A stretch of DNA of 64,000 bases, taken from assembly GCA_036583965.1 (NCBI GenBank), contig JAZBQD010000015.1:28060310-28124309 (forward strand), in the 5' to 3' direction. Every line of letters begins with the position of its first letter. Position 1 is the stretch's first letter. Positions 58,701-64,000 of this stretch are shown here, piece after piece. The notes under the pieces were generated by a model. It did no database searches and was not told where the DNA came from. It was given only the letters and a program-made list of their open reading frames with translations. Source of the stretch: Prunella strophiata. Its lineage: Eukaryota > Chordata > Aves > Passeriformes > Prunellidae. The translations under genes and the position numbers were made by a program.

Positions 58701-61700
58701 AGGAAGCCTCAGCCCAACACTTCAGCCAGAAGATAGTTTACTTGCCCTCAAGGGCTCAGCATTAACCAGGCAGCAGCACTGACAATGACTGTCTCAGTCA
58801 AATCAGCCACGCCAGGAGCCATGGCTTTGACAGAACTATTTCACATGCCTCAACCATAATGTGATTTGTCATTGCTGTCAGAGATGTGGTGTGCAGCCAT
58901 CTCTGTGCAGCATTTCATGGGATTTTTTGGCCTGTAAGAAAGTTCTATTAGATGATTTACTCTCTCCCCTTGACTCTGGCAGCTTCTCACTGATGTGCTC
59001 CTTGAATGGAAGTGATGCTTTCCTACAAGCCCCTGTGCCTTCTTCATATCCTCTTCTTATCCCTAATGGCTTGATTTCCAGAGGTGATGGTGTCCTCAGG
59101 CCCTTTTGCTCCTTGAAGAAGTAGGACTGCCCAGGCCTCTTGAAAACCAGGCCAACAATATAGAGAGGAGTCATTGCTATCTTTGTGGCCATGTCAAAAT
59201 ATGCTCTGTTACGTGAGGACAAAGTCCATGCTAGAGGGATGAGCAGTTAGAAGTGATGCAGGCCTGGCATGAAGAAAGAAACACATCAGTCTATTCAAAC
59301 TTTTTCCCAGTGTGTGGTGAGAGGGAGCTTAGCAAGGATGAACATCTTCCCTGACTTAAGGCAGGAAGGGCACACTTCATCCCAGGAACTGGCAGGGGTG
59401 AGGGACACTGAAAAGGCTCATTTAAACCCAAGGTACTGCTCTGCATTAGGAACTCATGGGAAATTTACACTTGTGGGGTTTAAAGTTGCATTCTCTTTAT
59501 AATGAGTTTTGCCTATACTATATACAAATGATAATTAGGGGATGTACCTCACTACATCTTCAAAAGGTACTTGTTTCCTCAAAGCACAGAAGCCTGCAGG
59601 CTTAGAACTGATTTTTCTCCAATTTTATTTACTAAAACTTCTTTAATGAGTATTTCTACAGGAGTAAGATGATGTGGAACTAGGACCATTTCCTCCTAGG
59701 AAATAGGGAGTGAATTTAGGGATTGCAGCAAACTGCAGCACTGCCAGCTCCTGCAGAGTTTGTGTTTTCCTGGTTTAACACCTGTAAACTGACCTCTCAA
59801 GCTGCATCTGTGAGCACCTAAGCATATCCAGTGGCTTGATCTTGCCATAAGGGGGAAGTCTTGTTCCTTCTTTTCCTTCTCCTCTAACCCAAACTTCTTG
59901 CCAGCCAAAGAGCCTGCCTCTCCCATTTGTGGTGGCTCTGGAGCTTATTTGACTTGCCTTATGAGCTGACACAACTCAATGACACAGCAGAAAACCAGGC
60001 AGCTGTTTCTTTCAGGGTCACATTTCTGCTTGGTTAGTGACCAACAGGTGACTGAAGGGCTTCATTCATTCACAGGTAGCAGGGCTGACAAAAGAGAGAT
60101 TATGGGATTGCATTTCTGGGAACAGGGACTCCTCACCCTGGTGGAGGTGAACTGCTGGCTTAGTGATTACCATCCTAGGAAAATGAAACCTAAGGCATCC
60201 AGCTTGAGTACCAAAATCCATTTTAGGCATCTGAAAATGCAGTTTAGTAAAACAACCTGCTTCACACAAGCACAGCTGAGGCCAGTCCTGTGCCTCTGGA
60301 GTGGAACATCTCCAGCAGCTTCTACAAGCCCTGCTGCCCCTCTGCCTGCCCCTGACACTCTTCCCACACTGGCTGGCAGAAATTTGTATGCCTTCCCTGG
60401 GAGCTAGGCTGGTCCAGCTGAAAAGTAACTTGTGTACCCAGCTCACTTGCAAAGAGCTGTGAGAGTGCAATGCAGGGCAGAACAAGGGACAGAGATGGGC
60501 TGTTCCAGGCTGAGTCAGAGCAAAGCTTGAACGTGTTCCACTGCTCCTTGCTGCTGCTCTCAGAATGCTACAAGTCAAGGGCTGTGACCTCTAGCAGCAT
60601 GTGCTGTGCTTCAGCTGTGCCTGTGTTAGCCCTCTGCCCTAACTACCACCAACAACAGGCCCTCGGGCAAGAGGTTAAATCGGGTGCTTGGGATTGCCTC
60701 ATTCTTGAATGGGAGAGAAAAGGACAGTGGAAATGCCTGAGATGGAGGCTGGGTTGCTGCTATGTGCATACATTACTTGTCTGTCATTTACATGAACTGT
60801 CACTGTGACATCACATAACATAAAATGCAATGTAGGCTTGCAAGGCTCCAGTTGTCCTTCCTCTCCTGCTCTCGTACAATATTTTGTTACACTCCTTTGT
60901 TGCATTTTGGGTCACACTAAACTGTAAGGCCCTTATGGCAGAGAGCAGTATGGGGCACAATGCTTCAGATAATGGAGCTCTAGCAGCAGTGGGGCCTTGG
61001 GGAGTGCCTGTCACAGAAATGACAGGAGGGAATAGTTTCACTCCTGTGGAGTGCAGAATTGGTCATGTCTGAGATCGCTTGATTTTTGCCAGCCTTTTTG
61101 AAGGACTTCATCTTTGCCTGTTGCCTATGCAGTTCCCATCCCTCCATCTCCACCAGCCACCCATCACCTTTAGACCCCCTTCCTACTCCTCTGTTTTGAC
61201 TCCATGCCTGATCCTTCCCTTTTGTCAAGAGATCACAAGCTCCCGTCCCTCATTCTCTGCATCTCTCCTTTCTGACCTTCCTGACCTCCCTAGCCAACCT
61301 GTCTGCTGACAAGGGCTGCAAATAAAGGTTAGGTAATGAGCAAACTCCACTTGCCCAGATTTAAGAGAGAAACATCCAATATTGTCTTCTTTCTAAATGC
61401 AGAGGCAGATAAATTAAACCAAAAGGTATTTGGAGCTGGAGGGCAAAGGGGAGATGAGAAGTGGGAGAAAAGAAAGGAAGAGGCCAGCAAAAGCCACCCC
61501 TCTCCTTTGGAACTGTCTTTGGCTTTGTTTCCATTTTAGCAGGAGTACAGGTTAAGGTGAGTCCAGATTGCTATGGTAATATCCTTTTATACCATAGGTA
61601 GTGACTCTTGTTCAAAAACAAGTATATGGACTTGATTAAGCTTATGATTTTTGAAAGGTTTTTTTCAACTAATTAAATCCAAATAAACTAACTATCTGGA

Positions 61701-62577
61701 GGAACTGGGAATGTCTACAGTAGGGTTAAAGAGATGGAAGGTTCCTCTGGGTTTCAGTGTACTGGCATGCTTTGTGCATCCCTTGTACAAGACTCAATGA
61801 AAACTGGATTTTGCTGATGACATCAAACTGTGCCAAAAGATACAGCTGAAGGAGAGTAGCTGCTAGAACATTTGTTTCCACTCTTTTTGGACCTACAGCC
61901 TACTGTTAGCCTCCAAATTTCCTACAAATCACAATTTCACAACTCATACCTTAAACTGAAAACACTAGAGGCACCAAATGGCTATGATGGCCTACCACTG
62001 TATAGGACACCTACAAGGCTCGAGTAGAGCAGAAGAACCACTGGTCAAGAATGAAGGAATGCAGAGGTGGAACAAAAGTGCTGATTCAAAACTCCACATG
62101 TGCAAATCTTCACTGACTACAGAAACCAGTTTGAGGTGAAAGAGTTAGTCTCTGGGGTGGTTGGGTTCATTGCAGAGTCACTGTGTGGGACGTGGAGACA
62201 GATGTTAGGGGTTTCACAAAGTCTTCTTGATTCTAACGGAATGATTTGATGGGAACTTTCTGCAAGAACTGTGGGCAAATGAAAGCAGAGAAAACAAAGT
62301 CCGAGAAAAACATCATTAGGTCAGCTACAGTGCCAGTATAGTGGCATATCAGGAACAGAGAAGACAAGCAACACTAGACTGGCAAAGTGGCAACCATCAG
62401 CTGGATATTACAAGAACTGGCAGGTTACATGCTAGAATAATATGCAGTATTTTGTTGCAGGGGCCACGTGGACAAACTGGGATGTCCAGTTTGGGATGTG
62501 CTGGACTCTGTTAAGCATGGACTATGTCACCAGTGCAGACACAAGTTGTTGGATAAAGAGCTCAAAGGTTAAATAAA
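55706..62577. other. Intergenic DNA, no gene seen
   Basis: AT-rich to mixed DNA with short, overlapping, unrecognised open frames. A small tandem repeat lies at 57207-57247. A phrase at about 61800-61860 (TTTGCTGATGACATCAAACT) resembles a CR1 polymerase fragment but is too short to call firmly. No exon set is supportable. Confidence 0.5.
57207..57247. repeat. Small tandem repeat, 23-bp period
   Basis: GATCACATTAATGATCAC occurs at 57207 and again at 57230. The unit itself is rich in GATC and nearly palindromic (GTGATCATTAATGTGATC in reverse). Confidence 0.85.
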
Positions 62578-62602
62578 ATAAAAAAATAAATAAATAAATA
62601 AT
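62574..62602. repeat. (AAAT)n short microsatellite
   Basis: AAATAAAATAAAAAAATAAA continues as three to four AAAT units. It is short and imperfect. Confidence 0.8.
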
Positions 62603-62779
62603 AAGGTTAACAAATAAACAGAGGAACCCAACAGCTGGCAATCATGAAAGGTGGGATGAGGGAAGGATCAGCTCTGAGGATTCATTGGATGGATACACAT
62701 GGAGATAATACACTGAGCTGTAATCTTGCCAAAGATTAGGTGAAAATGAAAATGCTGCTGGTACTGCTGTATTTGGATT

Positions 62780-62780
62780 T

Positions 62781-62816
<36 letters not shown>
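62780..62816. repeat. Poly(A) tract of 37 bases
   Basis: This is an uninterrupted A run, preceded by GGATTTGC and followed by GCCAAGC. It could be a retroposon tail on the plus strand or a mononucleotide expansion. No retrogene was recognised upstream. Confidence 0.95.
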
Positions 62817-62817
<1 letters not shown>

Positions 62818-63331
62818 CCAAGCAACAAACCAGCACTTTCCTGCAAAGGCAAATCCTTGCTTGGAAAACACCAAGTGCAGATCCAGGCTTAAACCTTGAG
62901 CCTGCCACACATCTGACAGCACTGCTACTGCAGAATGGCATATGGGGTTTGAACTTATTCTCAGGAAGAAAGAGCTCACTGGGTGTTAAGTCAGTCCTTA
63001 CATATGGGTGGAAATTTGTAGTAATTGTGCAATTTCCCTAAAAAAAATCCCCAGAGATCTCAGTTCGGTATTTTGCTTTTGCAGCCTTTCCTGCCTTTGC
63101 TGTTACAGTGCTTTTCACTTGCAGTCCTTGCACTTCCCTACATCATGTAAAAAATACGGTTATTTCTTTTGCTTAAAAGACCTTGATACAACATTAAAAA
63201 GCCACCAGTAACTACGCCGAGGTTCCTTTTGCCAAAATACCTGTCTTCTTTAATCACGCTCACTTAACGAGGAGAAAAAAAACCCACCCAAGACCAGCAT
63301 GCTTCAATTCCTCCTTTTTTCCTCCTTCTCA
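62817..63331. other. Unique DNA leading to the right-end GC-rich patch
   Basis: No gene recognised. At its right edge (63308-63332) lies a long pyrimidine tract ending CTTCTCAG, a strong splice-acceptor-like sequence on the plus strand, immediately before the GC-rich patch. Confidence 0.5.
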
Positions 63332-63424
63332 GGCCGGCCACCGGAGCATCCTCCAGCCGCGCAGCCCCCTGTGCAGCAATCGGGGCGGCGGCCGCGGCAA
63401 TCCGCCGCCGCAGCGCCGGCCCGG
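63332..63424. promoter_or_regulatory. CpG-rich patch, possible promoter or first exon
   Basis: About 90 bp is extremely rich in CpG (GGGGCGGCGGCCGCGGC, CCGCCGCCGCAGCGCCGG) and abuts the 21-bp minisatellite. It resembles the edge of a CpG island. By human gene order, the next gene upstream of FABP5 is PAG1 in head-to-head orientation, so this could be its 5' end. No PAG1 coding sequence is present. Confidence 0.45.
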
Positions 63425-64000
63425 CTGCAGCGGAGCAGGGCTCTCCTGCAGCGGAGCAGGGCTCTCCTGCAGCGGAGCAGGGCTCTCCTGCAGCGGAGCA
63501 GGGCTCTCCTGCAGCGGAGCAGGGCTCTCCTGCAGCGGAGCAGGGCTCTCCTGCAGCGGAGCAGGGCTCTCCTGCAGCGGAGCAGGGCTCTCCTGCAGCG
63601 GAGCAGGGCTCTCCTGCAGCGGAGCAGGGCTCTCCTGCAGCGGAGCAGGGCTCTCCTGCAGCGGAGCAGGGCTCTCCTGCAGCGGAGCAGGGCTCTCCTG
63701 CAGCGGAGCAGGGCTCTCCTGCAGCGGAGCAGGGCTCTCCTGCAGCGGAGCAGGGCTCTCCTGCAGCGGAGCAGGGCTCTCCTGCAGCGGAGCAGGGCTC
63801 TCCTGCAGCGGAGCAGGGCTCTCCTGCAGCGGAGCAGGGCTCTCCTGCAGCGGAGCAGGGCTCTCCTGCAGCGGAGCAGGGCTCTCCTGCAGCGGAGCAG
63901 GGCTCTCCTGCAGCGGAGCAGGGCTCTCCTGCAGCGGAGCAGGGCTCTCCTGCAGCGGAGCAGGGCTCTCCTGCAGCGGAGCAGGGCTCTCCTGCAGCGG
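63425..64000. repeat. Perfect 21-bp GC-rich minisatellite, at least 27 copies, runs off window
   Basis: The unit begins CTGCAGCGGAGCAGGG and ends CTCTC, with a strict 21-bp period from 63425 to the last base (about 27.4 copies). No variant unit was found. Because 21 is a multiple of 3 and the unit lacks stops, all six frames stay open. The array is truncated by the window end, so its full length is unknown. Such homogeneity implies very recent expansion or an assembly effect. Confidence 0.97.

Noticed and set aside
61800..61860. Phrase resembling the CR1 polymerase region
   Set aside because: Too short and diverged to call without a library search.

Overview
This is vertebrate nuclear DNA, most likely from a bird and plausibly a songbird. 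The evidence is spliced genes with GT-AG introns, CpG-rich promoters, CR1 LINE fragments with the avian 3' end, an avian ERVL-type LTR and small solo LTRs with 6-bp target duplications. There are no bacterial operons, CRISPR arrays or origins. The species call is inferred from repeat types and was not tested by search.

Two protein-coding genes can be supported, both on the minus strand. At the left edge, 866-941 is the first coding exon of a fatty-acid-binding protein, best matched to FABP5, with a TATA box, a CCAAT box and a CpG island. Its remaining exons lie beyond base 1. A complete three-exon MRPL53 gene (mitochondrial large-subunit protein mL53, 109 codons plus stop) runs from 17302 to 13514. 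Its promoter carries two oppositely oriented ZNF143/THAP11-type elements. The genes are separate transcription units with unrelated roles: cytosolic lipid carriage and mitochondrial translation.

Region by region: 1-1178 is the FABP5 CpG island and promoter. 1179-2622 is about 1.44 kb of (CA)/(GACA) simple sequence directly upstream of that promoter. 2623-13237 is intergenic, with one solo LTR at 6260-6888. 13238-17410 is MRPL53, with an 18-unit minisatellite in intron 1. 17525-19216 is a repeat cluster: a minus-strand CR1, then a plus-strand CR1 split by a solo LTR. A consensus CTCF-like site follows at 19249. From 19440 to about 63330 I find no supportable gene, only AT-rich intergenic DNA with CR1 pieces, four LTRs, two long (AAT)n tracts and A-rich tracts. 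63332-64000 is a GC-rich patch leading into a perfect 21-bp minisatellite that runs off the window.

In human, PAG1 and FABP5 lie head to head on 8q21. The GC-rich patch at the right end could therefore be the promoter or first exon of the next gene, possibly PAG1, but no coding sequence proves it. MRPL53 lies on a different human chromosome (2p13), so its position beside FABP5 is worth checking.
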